64,000 nucleotides of DNA from Oscillospiraceae bacterium (GCA_022795735.1 JAAWHG010000002.1:62001-126000); one strand, 5' to 3'; positions 33,917 to 42,718 are shown, counted from the stretch's first letter. Made by a program: numbers and translations. The notes: generated by a model not told the origin, from the letters alone.

Positions 33917-34391
33917 ATCCATCACCTCCCAGCCTTTCCCTGAGCATCTGCTTGGAACGAGTCAGGAGCGTATAAATCGTATTGACATTTTTATGTAAAA
34001 TGCGGCTGATCTGGGGAGCGGTATAATCCTCAAAATAATGCAGGTAAACGACATTCCTGTATTTTGGGGGCAGCGACAGTACTGCGTCCAATACGTCCCG
34101 GTGATCGGGAGAAAGCTGAGCGGGCTGTTCCATAACCTCCTCCAAGGAAACGGTATGGCTGCGAAAAAAGCTTTTGAGCAAGTCTTTACAGGCGTTGATG
34201 GTAACCCGGATAAACCATGCTTTTTCATGTTCTTCATCTTGAAAGGAAACGGAGCTAAGGACATACTTCAAAAACACAGTTTGAAATATGTCCTCGGTGT
34301 CGGCGTCATTTTTTAAATGTAGCAGGCAGAGCCGCCGAACGGTATCGGAATACCGTTCGATGGCTCTGATTGCTTCTTGTTCGCTCCGCAT
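33906..34391 (-). CDS. ECF-type RNA polymerase sigma factor
   Basis: The 161-residue sigma-70 family protein has region 2 (DTVRRLCLLHLKNDADTEDIFQTVFLKY, starting near residue 17 with the D--Q-VF core) and region 4 (VLSLPPKYRNVVYLHYFEDYTAPQISRILHKN, a helix-turn-helix). Regions 1 and 3 are absent, as in ECF factors. ATG at 34391 is chosen because AAAGGAA stands 7 bases before it and the region 2 alignment begins there. It is flanked by the anti-sigma gene (11-bp overlap) and a small secreted protein gene, which together look like a signalling cassette. Confidence 0.88.
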   Translation of the reverse strand: MRSEQEAIRAIERYSDTVRRLCLLHLKNDADTEDIFQTVFLKYVLSSVSFQDEEHEKAWFIRVTINACKDLLKSFFRSHTVSLEEVMEQPAQLSPDHRDVLDAVLSLPPKYRNVVYLHYFEDYTAPQISRILHKNVNTIYTLLTRSKQMLRERLGGDGYEF

Positions 34392-34402
34392 AATAAGTTC
34401 CT

Positions 34403-34657
34403 TTATGCTCTGTGGCATCCACCCCGGAAACCGCAGCCATGCCCGTGTCCTCTGCCGTGTGTGGACGCGCAATAATCGCAGATGCCGTCGCCGTCAGCGT
34501 CGGTGTAGACACAGTAGCTGCCGGCATAATCGCAAACGCCGTCCCCATTTGCATCGACGTAGTTGCGTCCGGCTCTGTGGCATGCGGCAAAGGCGCTTGC
34601 CGAGGCGACAGACAATGCGATCACGATTGCTAAGACTCCAGAGATTACTTTTTTCAT
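34403..34657 (-). CDS. Small secreted Cys/His-rich protein with EF-hand-like loops
   Basis: The 84-residue precursor has a signal peptide (MKKVISGVLAIVIALSVASA, cleavage near SAFA). The mature part has two DxNGDGxCD-type loops, YVDANGDGVCDY and YTDADGDGICDYC, resembling calcium-binding dockerin or EF-hand loops with added cysteines. The C-terminal tail HGRGHGHGCGFRGG resembles the tail of the anti-sigma factor. It is first gene before sigma and anti-sigma, 11 bp from the sigma start. A metal- or calcium-related ligand for the anti-sigma factor is possible (inference). GGAGG precedes its ATG. Confidence 0.75.
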   Translation of the reverse strand: MKKVISGVLAIVIALSVASASAFAACHRAGRNYVDANGDGVCDYAGSYCVYTDADGDGICDYCASTHGRGHGHGCGFRGGCHRA

Positions 34658-34762
34658 GATGATTCCTCCGTTATTGTTTGATAGCCGTTACCGGCTTCAT
34701 CTATAACACGATTGAGAAAGGAGAAACCATTCAAAAAATTTATATTTTTTTTTGAGTCACGC

Positions 34763-37063
34763 TTATAGGCCGCTCAACCAAAACAAAAGCCGCCTCCACT
34801 TGGACATACTTTCCCAAGCACGCTCCCGCTGGCTGTCTGCAAGGGAGAGCATTTGTGCCCGTTCCGCTTCGGTAAGGGCATGCTGGCTGAACTTGGCCCG
34901 TTGTGCCAGGGAAATTGCCTCCGGCTCAATGTTACCGCCCCAACGAACCAGCCGCTCCATATAACCATAGGCCGCAATCACCGCCCTGTTGCACCCCGGC
35001 GCGTTGAGCCGTCGGTCAAGCAGCTCACGGCGCAGGGCGGACTGGGCGGAAAGGACGGCCAGCGCCAAAAGCAGCGGCGGAATCCAGAGCCAGAGGACCG
35101 AGCGGGGCTTGGTTTGTATGACCTCCGGCTGTGGCGTATTGGGTGTGGAAGGGGGGGTGGGCTCCGGTTTGTCAAGGTCGGGCTTGGGGGGCTCCTCGGT
35201 GTCCTTTTTGGAGTCCTCGGGGGGATCGGTTTCGGGCTCGTCGGGTAGTTTCTCACCCAATGTACTGTGGGCTTCAATGCCGGTGCCGCCCGGCGGGGTC
35301 ATATCTACCGGATACCAGCCGTAACCGTCCAAATAAATCTCAACCCAGGCGTGGGCGTCACTGTCCAGGACCGAAGCCGTGCCGAATTTCGGTACGACGG
35401 TGGTATAACCCTCGACATACCGGGCCGGAACGCCGCTTGCCCGCATCAACAGGACGCCCGCGCTGGCAAAGTGCACGCAGTACCCCCGGTGGCTCTCATT
35501 GAGAAAGTAGTCCACGAAATCCGCGCCGTCCGGGGTGTAGGGGGTATCCAGGTCGTATTTGGAGGTCAGCTCGAGCAGCAGGGCGTACCAGTCGGCCAAC
35601 AACAACGGATGGTCGTAGCGGCCAGGCGGATACAGACGGATGACATTGCCCCACGATTCCATGGCCCTAGCCTGCGCTTCCGGATTTTCCTCGAGAATTT
35701 GATTAAGCCGCTGCTCCCAGCGGTCGACAGTTTGCTGGAAGTCAGACGGGAGGGAAGTATAATTGTCGTAAACAAATTTACGATAGACCTCCTCGGCGCC
35801 GGCTGCCGTTCTGGGGAGAAGCATGGCGGATTCGGGGGCGGCGTCGGGGCGGTAGAACAGGTTTTTCTGCTGTATGCCGAAGCGTCGAGAGAGCCAGGAG
35901 TCGTTTTGGAAGGTTACGCCCTCAATCTCGTCGGGCGCGGTGGCAAGCTGATAGGGGGCGTACATGCAGCCGGACAGGGAATTGCTGTAATCAATACGCA
36001 GCTCGCTGTAATCCGGTTCTGATGCGGTCAGGGACGGCAGGTTGAACGGCGACACCCCATGAATCAGATTGTTGTCCCCGTCAAGGCCGATTTCGGCGTA
36101 GTCGTCGTCCTCCAGCGGTTCCCAGGCAGAGCCGGTATAGCTGGCCGACGACACGCCGCGCAGGTAGACCCGGCCCGGCGTGTCGCCGCTGACGGTAAAC
36201 ACCGTCTGGCCGGTAAACTGGCGGGGACCGGCGCAGTCCAGACGGACGGTAGTTTCAACCGCGCCGCCGGGGAGCAGACTGCCCAAGCTGTTGTTGTCCA
36301 TGAGGGAGGCGGCGATCTCCTCCGTGCGCGCCCGGAATGTACCGGCCCACTGCGGGGCGGTGTACGTTTTGGGTATCAGCAGGGTGAGCGCGCCGAGCAG
36401 CAGCGCGGCAAAGGGCATGCAGAGCAGAGTAAAGCGGGCGCTGCCCCGGGGGTCGTGCCGCGCGGAGAGGGAAGCCAGAAGCAGCAGGCAGTAGCAAAAA
36501 GTCAAGGCCATCAGGGACAGCCAGTCGGGGAGCGCGCCGGCCAGCAGCGCCGGCAGGAAAAGGAGAAGGCTCAACAGAAGGGTCAGGGCGGGAGAACGGG
36601 CGCGGATTACGCTCCAGCCCAGAAAGCCCCCCAGGGGGATAACGGCCATAGACAGGGTCCACGTCACCAGCTCCCGCCGCGCAGCGGCGGACATGTCCGG
36701 GATCACGGGCATTCCCACCTCGAAGACCTCCGCGAGGGTGCCGAGGACATACCCTGCGATTTGCAGCGCGCCGTTCAGCATAACGTCCCGTTTTAACCAG
36801 AGGGCGGTTCCCCAGAGGACCGCGATCAAAATTGCGCCAGGTAGCATGGCCCGGGGCCATGAGAAAAGAAATAAGTAAAGGGCGCAGAGCAACAGGCAGA
36901 CGCTCCCCAGCCAGAGGGCGTCCGCCTCGATGCCGTAAGCCGAAACCGCGGTGAAGACCGTCCCCCACAGGGTCAGCAGCAGAAGGATGCCGTCAACGGC
37001 GACGCGCACCGCGTCCCGGCCCGGTACAGCCAGGCTCCAATCGCTGATTTTGACCCGCTTCAT
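34763..37063 (-). CDS. TgpA-like membrane transglutaminase-domain protein
   Basis: The 766-residue protein has about seven N-terminal transmembrane helices (to about residue 230), an outer domain, a transglutaminase-like catalytic domain with Cys in HRGYCVHFASAG (about 528) and His/Asp in DAHAWVEIYLDGYGWYPVDMTP, a proline-rich linker, a late transmembrane helix and a cytoplasmic DUF4129-like end. ATG at 37063 follows AGAGGAGG. It overlaps the DUF58 gene by 4 bp. With MoxR and DUF58 it forms a widespread three-gene module whose substrate is unknown; neighbours suggest a cell-wall role. Confidence 0.9.
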   Translation of the reverse strand: MKRVKISDWSLAVPGRDAVRVAVDGILLLLTLWGTVFTAVSAYGIEADALWLGSVCLLLCALYLFLFSWPRAMLPGAILIAVLWGTALWLKRDVMLNGALQIAGYVLGTLAEVFEVGMPVIPDMSAAARRELVTWTLSMAVIPLGGFLGWSVIRARSPALTLLLSLLLFLPALLAGALPDWLSLMALTFCYCLLLLASLSARHDPRGSARFTLLCMPFAALLLGALTLLIPKTYTAPQWAGTFRARTEEIAASLMDNNSLGSLLPGGAVETTVRLDCAGPRQFTGQTVFTVSGDTPGRVYLRGVSSASYTGSAWEPLEDDDYAEIGLDGDNNLIHGVSPFNLPSLTASEPDYSELRIDYSNSLSGCMYAPYQLATAPDEIEGVTFQNDSWLSRRFGIQQKNLFYRPDAAPESAMLLPRTAAGAEEVYRKFVYDNYTSLPSDFQQTVDRWEQRLNQILEENPEAQARAMESWGNVIRLYPPGRYDHPLLLADWYALLLELTSKYDLDTPYTPDGADFVDYFLNESHRGYCVHFASAGVLLMRASGVPARYVEGYTTVVPKFGTASVLDSDAHAWVEIYLDGYGWYPVDMTPPGGTGIEAHSTLGEKLPDEPETDPPEDSKKDTEEPPKPDLDKPEPTPPSTPNTPQPEVIQTKPRSVLWLWIPPLLLALAVLSAQSALRRELLDRRLNAPGCNRAVIAAYGYMERLVRWGGNIEPEAISLAQRAKFSQHALTEAERAQMLSLADSQRERAWESMSKWRRLLFWLSGL

Positions 37064-38031
37064 GGTTCCTCCTCTGCGGCAATGTGATAACAAAGACAGC
37101 CCGCCGTCTCGACCCTCGGCGTGGGAACGCCCTGCAATGGCGCGGGGCAGGCCAGTATAGCGGCCATACAGCGCTCCAACGCCCGGCGTCCTTCAATTTG
37201 ATAGCTGCGGAGCCGCCCATTCCCCTGTTCCAGCCAGCGGACGGTATGGGGCCGTCTTTCCTCGACCAGCGCTGCGGAAAGGGCGTTGAGCCGGTCCAAC
37301 ACGCGGTCCAACGCCTCGGGCGGGCCGAAATGGTCAAAGGTCAGGAGAGGCTCCGCCTTTTGAATTTCCAAAACCTCCCGCAGGACGGTTTGATCGCGCT
37401 TACAGGTCAGCTTCCAGTGAATCATTTTGACTGGGTCGCCAGGGCGGTACGGACGGATTTCATAGTCCTCGCCCGGACCGCCGCCGGGGCGTGGGTTGAG
37501 GACGGGCGGCCCGCCTTGCACGTCGGGCAGGGTTTCCGGTTCAATGGGGACGGGAAGCACCGGCAGCAGGGCGGGAGCAGGAAGCCGTTTGTACAACGTA
37601 AACAATCCCAGGCAGTCGCACACCCGCAGGCGGGTCACACGCGCTTCCAGGAGGCCGCAGTGCCCGGTGTCGGCGGGGAGGGTTAAAAAGCTCCCTGTCG
37701 GGGTGCCCAGAAGCCGAAGGCGTTGGGAACTCTCAGCGCCGGTCATGCGGTTTTTGAAGTGCAGCCGCACGTCGGCCCGCGCAATGCTAAGGTGAAAGCG
37801 GCTTCCGGTCTCCAGCCGCCAGAAGGCGGTCCCGTCCCGGACCGTGCCGGAACCTTGAGGCTGCAGCCGGATACGCAGCCCAAGCATACCGGGCAGACTG
37901 AGCAAAAAGGCCAGCACCGGCAGGGACAACACCAGAATCAGCAGAAAACCGGTCAGATAGGTTTCAAAATAGGCCGCCATCAGAACTGCTGCCAGCAGGG
38001 ACAACAGATAGCCAATCCGTCGCAGCAGCAT
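37060..38031 (-). CDS. DUF58 domain membrane protein
   Basis: The 323-residue protein has two N-terminal transmembrane helices (about 5-50) and a cytoplasmic vWA-like DUF58 domain. The family motif is clear: YEIRPYRPGDPVKMIHWKLT followed by KRDQTVLREV (about residues 195-225). DUF58 proteins pair with MoxR ATPases and transglutaminases, as here, where the MoxR gene ends 2 bp upstream and the transglutaminase start overlaps the stop. Confidence 0.92.
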   Translation of the reverse strand: MLLRRIGYLLSLLAAVLMAAYFETYLTGFLLILVLSLPVLAFLLSLPGMLGLRIRLQPQGSGTVRDGTAFWRLETGSRFHLSIARADVRLHFKNRMTGAESSQRLRLLGTPTGSFLTLPADTGHCGLLEARVTRLRVCDCLGLFTLYKRLPAPALLPVLPVPIEPETLPDVQGGPPVLNPRPGGGPGEDYEIRPYRPGDPVKMIHWKLTCKRDQTVLREVLEIQKAEPLLTFDHFGPPEALDRVLDRLNALSAALVEERRPHTVRWLEQGNGRLRSYQIEGRRALERCMAAILACPAPLQGVPTPRVETAGCLCYHIAAEEEP

Positions 38032-38033
38032 GG

Positions 38034-38954
38034 CTAACGGATGCGGGGGGCCGGGACCTGTTCCAGCACCTCTGCGGCGACGGCATCATCTTCACCTGCG
38101 CCGCCGGCTGAGAGAATGAGGCGGTGGGCAATGGTATCCACAAAAACGGCCTTGACGTCTTCGGGGATTACGTAGTCCCGGCCCTGCAAGAAGGCGCAGG
38201 CGCGGCTGATGGAGGCCAGCGCCAAAGTGGCGCGGGGACTGGCGCCCTGAAGGATGCGGGGATGGGTTCGGGTGGCGGTCGCGAGGCGTACCAGATAGTC
38301 CAGCACTTCGTCGGCAATGTGAATCGCGGACACCGTTTCCCGGAGCGACATCAATTCCATCGGGTCCATGACCTGTTGAACATCCTGAAGGGAGGAGCGG
38401 CGGCGCAGCAGGGCAAGCTCGTCCTGTGGGGCGGGGTAACCGATGCGCAGCCGGAGCAGAAAGCGGTCGAGCTGGGAGTCAGGCAGGAGCTGGGTACCGG
38501 AAGCGCCCACCGGGTTCTGCGTCGCAATGACCAGAAAGGGCTTGGGGATTGGATGGCTTTGACCGTCCACGGTGACCTGGCCCTCTTCCATGGCCTCCAG
38601 CAGGGCGGACTGGGTGCGGCTGGTGGCGCGGTTGAGCTCGTCGGCCAGGAAGAGATTGCAGAGCAGCGCCCCGGGCTGGTAAACCATCCGGTTGGTCTCC
38701 CGGTCGAAGACCGAGAAGCCGGTCAAATCGGAGGGCATCACGTCGGGGGTGAACTGCATCCGTCCATAGTGGAGCCCCAGGGATTTGGAGAAAGCTAGCG
38801 CCATGGTGGTCTTTCCCACGCCGGGGATGTCCTCCAACAGCACATGACCACCGGCCAAAACGGCCAGCAGCACCCGAATTAACACCTGGTCCTTGCCGAC
38901 GATGGCCTTTTTGACCTCGGCGACCACTTGGGCCGCCAGCCTTGTGTCGTTCAT
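38034..38954 (-). CDS. moxR: MoxR family AAA+ ATPase
   Basis: The 306-residue AAA+ ATPase has Walker A EDIPGVGKTTMA (about 38-49), the sensor region with RMQFTPDVMPSDLTGFSVFD, Walker B FLADELNRA and an arginine finger region ATQNPVGASGTQLLPDSQLD. MoxR ATPases act as chaperones that mature vWA or DUF58 partners. It overlaps the aldo/keto reductase gene by 4 bp and precedes DUF58 by 2 bp. Confidence 0.95.
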   Translation of the reverse strand: MNDTRLAAQVVAEVKKAIVGKDQVLIRVLLAVLAGGHVLLEDIPGVGKTTMALAFSKSLGLHYGRMQFTPDVMPSDLTGFSVFDRETNRMVYQPGALLCNLFLADELNRATSRTQSALLEAMEEGQVTVDGQSHPIPKPFLVIATQNPVGASGTQLLPDSQLDRFLLRLRIGYPAPQDELALLRRRSSLQDVQQVMDPMELMSLRETVSAIHIADEVLDYLVRLATATRTHPRILQGASPRATLALASISRACAFLQGRDYVIPEDVKAVFVDTIAHRLILSAGGAGEDDAVAAEVLEQVPAPRIR

Positions 38955-40099
38955 GTGCCGAACAGCTCCCGGGCGCGCCGCATATTTTCCACGGCGGGTA
39001 CTTCAAAGGGACAGCGCTCCTCGCAGGCCCCGCACTCGACGCAATCTCCGGCGTGGTGGGGGAGGACCTTGTAATGCTCCCGCACGGTTTCGGGGACCGT
39101 TCCCTGGGCGCGGGCGAGGTTCAGAAACTTGGTGACCGACGCCACGTCGATGCCCTGGTGGCAGGGGGCGCAGTGACCACAGTACATACAGTGGCCCTTC
39201 CAACTGATACGCGGAAAGGCGGCGAAGGCAGCGGCATAGTCTTTTTCGTGATCGGAGGCGGTCTCGTAGGCCGCAGCCCGGACAAGCTCCTCCACCGAAT
39301 GGGCTCCTGCCATGACGCAGGCCACGGCGGGCCGGGTCAGGGCGTAATGCAGGCACTGGAACTCGGTCAGCGCCTTTCCGGCAAGGGACAGCTTGTCGCT
39401 CAGCAGATCGCCGCCGCCAAAAGCTTTCATGACGGTGATGCCAACGCCGAGCCGTTGGCAGGTTTCATAGAGATTGGCCCGGGCGGGGTCCATGTTGACC
39501 AGCGGGTTTTCGTAATTCTTCTCATCCCAGAGGGCATCCACGTCCTCGGTGGCGGGAAGCAGATCATAGCAGGGGTTGACGCTGAACATGAGAACTTGAA
39601 TCAAGCCGCTCTCTACGGCGGCAAGGGAGACCTCCGGGTTATGACTGCTCATACCAATACAGCCGATGACGCCGCGTTTCTTCAAATCCAGCGCGTAGGC
39701 CATGACCGGCCCGTCTTTGACGGTGTGCCAGTCGTCCATGGAGTCCACGTAGTGAATCATGCCGATTTCAACATGATCGGTTCCCAGCCGTTCCAACTGA
39801 TCCTCAAAGGATGCTTTCACCTTGTCGATTTCCCGGGAACGTTCATACTGTCCGTCCTGCCAGATGGTGCACAGGTGGGCTTGAAGGACGAACGTTTCCT
39901 GGCGGCCCTTGAGCGCCTCGCCCAAGTTGGTGCGAAAGCCCGGATTGGGGGCGTAGAGGTCGATGCAGTTGACGCCAAGCTCCTCCATTTTGTCCACATA
40001 GGCGCGGACCTCCGCCGGCGTCTTGTCCAGGAAACCCTCGCAGCCAATACCGATTTCGCCTACCTTGAGACCGGTGTTTCCCAATGTGCGGTAGTTCAT
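38951..40099 (-). CDS. Aldo/keto reductase with C-terminal 4Fe-4S domain
   Basis: The 382-residue NAD(P)H-dependent oxidoreductase has a TIM-barrel AKR domain from MNYRTLGNTGLKVGEIGIG to about residue 285, followed by a ferredoxin-like domain with two cysteine groups, CMYCGHCAPC (about 307-316) and CVECGACEERCPF (about 355-367). Such AKR-ferredoxin fusions are common in anaerobes; the substrate is unknown. It lies 9 bp after gatD and overlaps moxR, so it is embedded in the cell-wall operon. Confidence 0.93.
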   Translation of the reverse strand: MNYRTLGNTGLKVGEIGIGCEGFLDKTPAEVRAYVDKMEELGVNCIDLYAPNPGFRTNLGEALKGRQETFVLQAHLCTIWQDGQYERSREIDKVKASFEDQLERLGTDHVEIGMIHYVDSMDDWHTVKDGPVMAYALDLKKRGVIGCIGMSSHNPEVSLAAVESGLIQVLMFSVNPCYDLLPATEDVDALWDEKNYENPLVNMDPARANLYETCQRLGVGITVMKAFGGGDLLSDKLSLAGKALTEFQCLHYALTRPAVACVMAGAHSVEELVRAAAYETASDHEKDYAAAFAAFPRISWKGHCMYCGHCAPCHQGIDVASVTKFLNLARAQGTVPETVREHYKVLPHHAGDCVECGACEERCPFEVPAVENMRRARELFGT

Positions 40100-40108
40100 A
40101 TGTCTCTC

Positions 40109-40843
40109 CTATTTCTTTGATAACAGTCTGTTTTCCATATATTGATGGGCGTTTCGTTCCAGGGTGTCGTCCAACGGAGCCAACGCCGCCTCGCCGTATT
40201 TGGCGGCCAGCGCCGTAGTCAGAATGTGGTCGCAGAGGGCAGGGTTTTTGGGCAGGAGGCAGCCGTGGGAATAGGTGGCGAATACGTTCCGGTAACGCGC
40301 CCCCTCGCCGCCGTCTTCGCCGTTGTTGCCGCTTCCCGACAAGACGCGCCCAATCGGGCGGACACCCTCGCCAAGAAAGGTTTTTCCCGAGTGGTTTTCA
40401 AAGCCGACGACGTTGATGCCGGGCAATTCCTCACAGGTGAAAGCGTAATTGCCGATCATCCGTTCCTTCTGGCCCACTGTGTAGAGGTTTAGCGCGCCGA
40501 TGAAGTCGCATTGATGGCCGTCCCAAGTCTTGTAGTACGCTCCTAGCATTTGATAGCCGCCGCAGATGGCGAGAAAGGTCTTTCCATCGTCTACGGCAGC
40601 TTTAATTTCGTTGCTTTTGCCAGTTTTGAGGTCTTCCAAAAGGACCTCCTGTTCAAAATCCTGTCCTCCGCCGATGAAAAAGAGGTCATAGCTGGATACG
40701 TTCAGGGGCTGGCCAATGGAGACCCCTTCGCTGGTGACCGAAATACCGCGCCAGCGGAGACGTTTTTCCATACAGAGGATATTCCCCCTGTCGCCGTAGA
40801 GGTTCAATATGTCGGGGTACAGATGACAGATTTTTAATTCCAT
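40109..40843 (-). CDS. gatD: Lipid II isoglutaminyl synthase, glutaminase subunit
   Basis: The 244-residue class I glutamine amidotransferase of the CobB/GatD type supplies ammonia for amidation of the D-glutamate in lipid II. The catalytic cysteine is in FLAICGGYQMLG (about residue 94) and the histidine in FATYSHGCLLPKNP (about 192). The start MELKICHLYPDILNLYGDRGN is typical. MurT is encoded 7 bp upstream; the two act as a complex. Confidence 0.95.
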   Translation of the reverse strand: MELKICHLYPDILNLYGDRGNILCMEKRLRWRGISVTSEGVSIGQPLNVSSYDLFFIGGGQDFEQEVLLEDLKTGKSNEIKAAVDDGKTFLAICGGYQMLGAYYKTWDGHQCDFIGALNLYTVGQKERMIGNYAFTCEELPGINVVGFENHSGKTFLGEGVRPIGRVLSGSGNNGEDGGEGARYRNVFATYSHGCLLPKNPALCDHILTTALAAKYGEAALAPLDDTLERNAHQYMENRLLSKK

Positions 40844-40850
40844 AGCCCTT

Positions 40851-42221
40851 TTACTCCCAAAATTCCTTGAAGCCGTACAGCTTGCTGATTCGGTCCCGCA
40901 GGCCCAGCATGGCGGTGTAGGTGGGCATGATATAGACCGGCTTGTCCTGCGAGACGCAGGCTTTCAGCAGCGCGTCATAGTCCTTGATGACGGAAAGCTT
41001 GTCCGCCGGCACGCCGGCATACTTAAAGCGCAGCGCCATATCGTCGGCCCGAACGCCGGAGAGGAGCAGCTTGTCCAGCCGGCCGTCCATCCCGGCTACT
41101 TTCTCGAAGTCCACGTCCCAAATCCAACTGACGTCCTTGCCATCCTGGGCGCGGTCATTGAGGAGAACGACAAAGACCGACGGCTCGGTGGTGTTGGTCA
41201 GAAAATTGAGCACCTGATTGCAGCCCGCCGGGTTTTTGATGAGAATCATCCGCAGGCTGGTTCCGTCGATTTCAAACTTTTCCATCCGTCCGAAGCCGCA
41301 GGCGAAGGTGGAGAGGGAAGCGGCGGTGACCTTGCCGTCCAAGCCCAGCGCGAAGCCGCAGGCCATGGCGGCGCAGGCGTTGTAGATGTTGTAACCGCCG
41401 GGCAGGTTGATGTTGGCGTCGTACTCGGCCTCTCCGGCGCGGAGCAGAATGTGGGAGCCCTCGGCGTCGGTGGAATAGACCGTCTTGACCGAGACGTCTG
41501 GATTGGGGCGGCTGTAACCGCAGTTGGGACAGTGATAACCGCCCATGTGGCCGTAGGTCACATAGTCATACTGGTATTCATGCTTGCAGCGGATGCAGTA
41601 GGGCGCGTCGGACAGCTCATCCACCCGCCGCTCGTAGATGGGGGTGTCCACACCGTAAAAGACGACCCGGTTGTCCATCGACTCGGTCAGGGAACGGGTC
41701 AGCGAGTCGTCGGCGTTGAGGCAGACGACGGCGCCCGGGCAGTGAGAGAGGCCGATCTGAATATTTTCCAGGGTATGGGTGACCTCGCCGTAGCGGTCAA
41801 GCTGGTCGCGGAAGACATTGGTTACCACGACGGCCTTGGCCTTGACAAAGGTGCTGATGGCCTTGAACGCCGCCTCGTCGGCCTCAATCAGGGCATAGGG
41901 ATATTTGCATTTGCCGGTGTTTGTGGAGTGTGCGGCAAACTCGGCGGTAACGCCGCTGAGGAGGTTTGCGCCGGAACGGTTGGCAAAGAAAGAGATTCCA
42001 GAGTCGGCAAGAGACTGTTCAATCATACGGGAGGTTGTCGTCTTGCCGTTGGTGCCCGTGACGAGGATGACCGTCACGTCCTTTGCCAACGCGCCGAGCA
42101 GATTGGGGCACAGCTTGAGGGCAATGCGGCCCGGAAAGTCTGTGCCGCCCCGGCCCAGCAGCCGGATGACGGACCGGCTGAGCTTGCAGGCGATTACCGA
42201 TAACATAACTCTCAGTTTCAT
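40851..42221 (-). CDS. murT: Lipid II isoglutaminyl synthase, Mur ligase subunit
   Basis: The 456-residue ATP-dependent ligase activates the D-isoglutamate carboxylate of lipid II for amidation. It has the Mur ligase P-loop VTGTNGKTTTSRM, a zinc-ribbon insertion with CIRCKHEYQYDY and CPNCGYSRP, and a C-terminal DUF1727-like domain. ATG at 42221 fits the MurT N terminus (KLSRSVIRLLGRGGTDFPG). No ribosome site precedes it, and the promoter places the transcription start at or next to this ATG; MLSV at 42206 is the alternative. It heads the gatD-AKR-moxR-DUF58-transglutaminase run. Confidence 0.93.
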   Translation of the reverse strand: MKLRVMLSVIACKLSRSVIRLLGRGGTDFPGRIALKLCPNLLGALAKDVTVILVTGTNGKTTTSRMIEQSLADSGISFFANRSGANLLSGVTAEFAAHSTNTGKCKYPYALIEADEAAFKAISTFVKAKAVVVTNVFRDQLDRYGEVTHTLENIQIGLSHCPGAVVCLNADDSLTRSLTESMDNRVVFYGVDTPIYERRVDELSDAPYCIRCKHEYQYDYVTYGHMGGYHCPNCGYSRPNPDVSVKTVYSTDAEGSHILLRAGEAEYDANINLPGGYNIYNACAAMACGFALGLDGKVTAASLSTFACGFGRMEKFEIDGTSLRMILIKNPAGCNQVLNFLTNTTEPSVFVVLLNDRAQDGKDVSWIWDVDFEKVAGMDGRLDKLLLSGVRADDMALRFKYAGVPADKLSVIKDYDALLKACVSQDKPVYIMPTYTAMLGLRDRISKLYGFKEFWE

Positions 42222-42227
42222 GCTGTC

Positions 42228-42256
42228 ATTATAGCATGAAAAGGGAAGTTTTACAA
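42228..42256 (-). promoter_or_regulatory. Promoter giving a leaderless murT mRNA
   Basis: On the minus strand: TTGTAA (42256-42251), 17-bp spacer, TATAAT (42233-42228). Transcription would start about 7 bases downstream, at 42221, exactly the A of the murT ATG. Confidence 0.75.
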
Positions 42257-42266
42257 CGGCAAATAA

Positions 42267-42313
42267 TTCGCGCCTCCCATGCGAAATCAACAAATTCGCA
42301 TGGGAGGCGCGAA
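42267..42313 (-). terminator. Strong hairpin between ACT-domain gene and murT
   Basis: A perfect 19-bp stem (42267-42285 with 42295-42313) with a 9-nt loop. On the minus strand it is followed by TTATTTGCC, a modest T-tract. It most likely ends transcription from the upstream ACT-domain gene before the murT promoter. Confidence 0.7.
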
Positions 42314-42352
42314 GGAGCGTATATGTTTTTGCCCGGCAAGAGGTAACTTCGA

Positions 42353-42718
42353 TTAAACAAAGGTATATCCTGCTTTCATCAAAGCATCCACTGCCCGATA
42401 GAAGTTTTCTGCTTTCACAAGGATATAGTCGGTGTTGTAGGTCGAAACAGCAAATATCCCAATGTCGTTTTCAGCCAATACTTTTGATAACCTTGACAGA
42501 ATGCCAATCAGAGAAAAATCAAGCGTCCCCTGAACGCGAAACCCCTTCCAGCCATCGTCTCGTTCGATTGTATGCGGTGGCGCGTTGTTAGTGGGACAGA
42601 CAAGCGAAATTTCATCGCCGGTTTTGCCGATAAAGTAAAATTCTGTGTGGAAGTCTATATCAGTAATAGACGCGACTTTGCAGACGGTTAAATCATAATC
42701 CAGCTTTTTCAGTTCCAT
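42353..42718 (-). CDS. ACT domain-containing protein
   Basis: The 121-residue protein contains a C-terminal ACT-type domain (FSLIGILSRLSKVLAENDIGIFAVSTYNTDYILV, about residues 70-105), a fold that binds amino acids or other small ligands. The N-terminal half is a related beta-rich module. Such stand-alone double-ACT-like proteins are common; the ligand is unknown. It is not obviously in an operon with murT because of the intervening hairpin. Confidence 0.85.
   Translation of the reverse strand: MELKKLDYDLTVCKVASITDIDFHTEFYFIGKTGDEISLVCPTNNAPPHTIERDDGWKGFRVQGTLDFSLIGILSRLSKVLAENDIGIFAVSTYNTDYILVKAENFYRAVDALMKAGYTFV

Noticed and set aside
33926-34472. Longer start for the sigma factor at 34472
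   Set aside because: The extra 27 residues are not conserved-looking (RVHTRQRTRAWLRFPGW), and a good ribosome site stands before ATG 34391.
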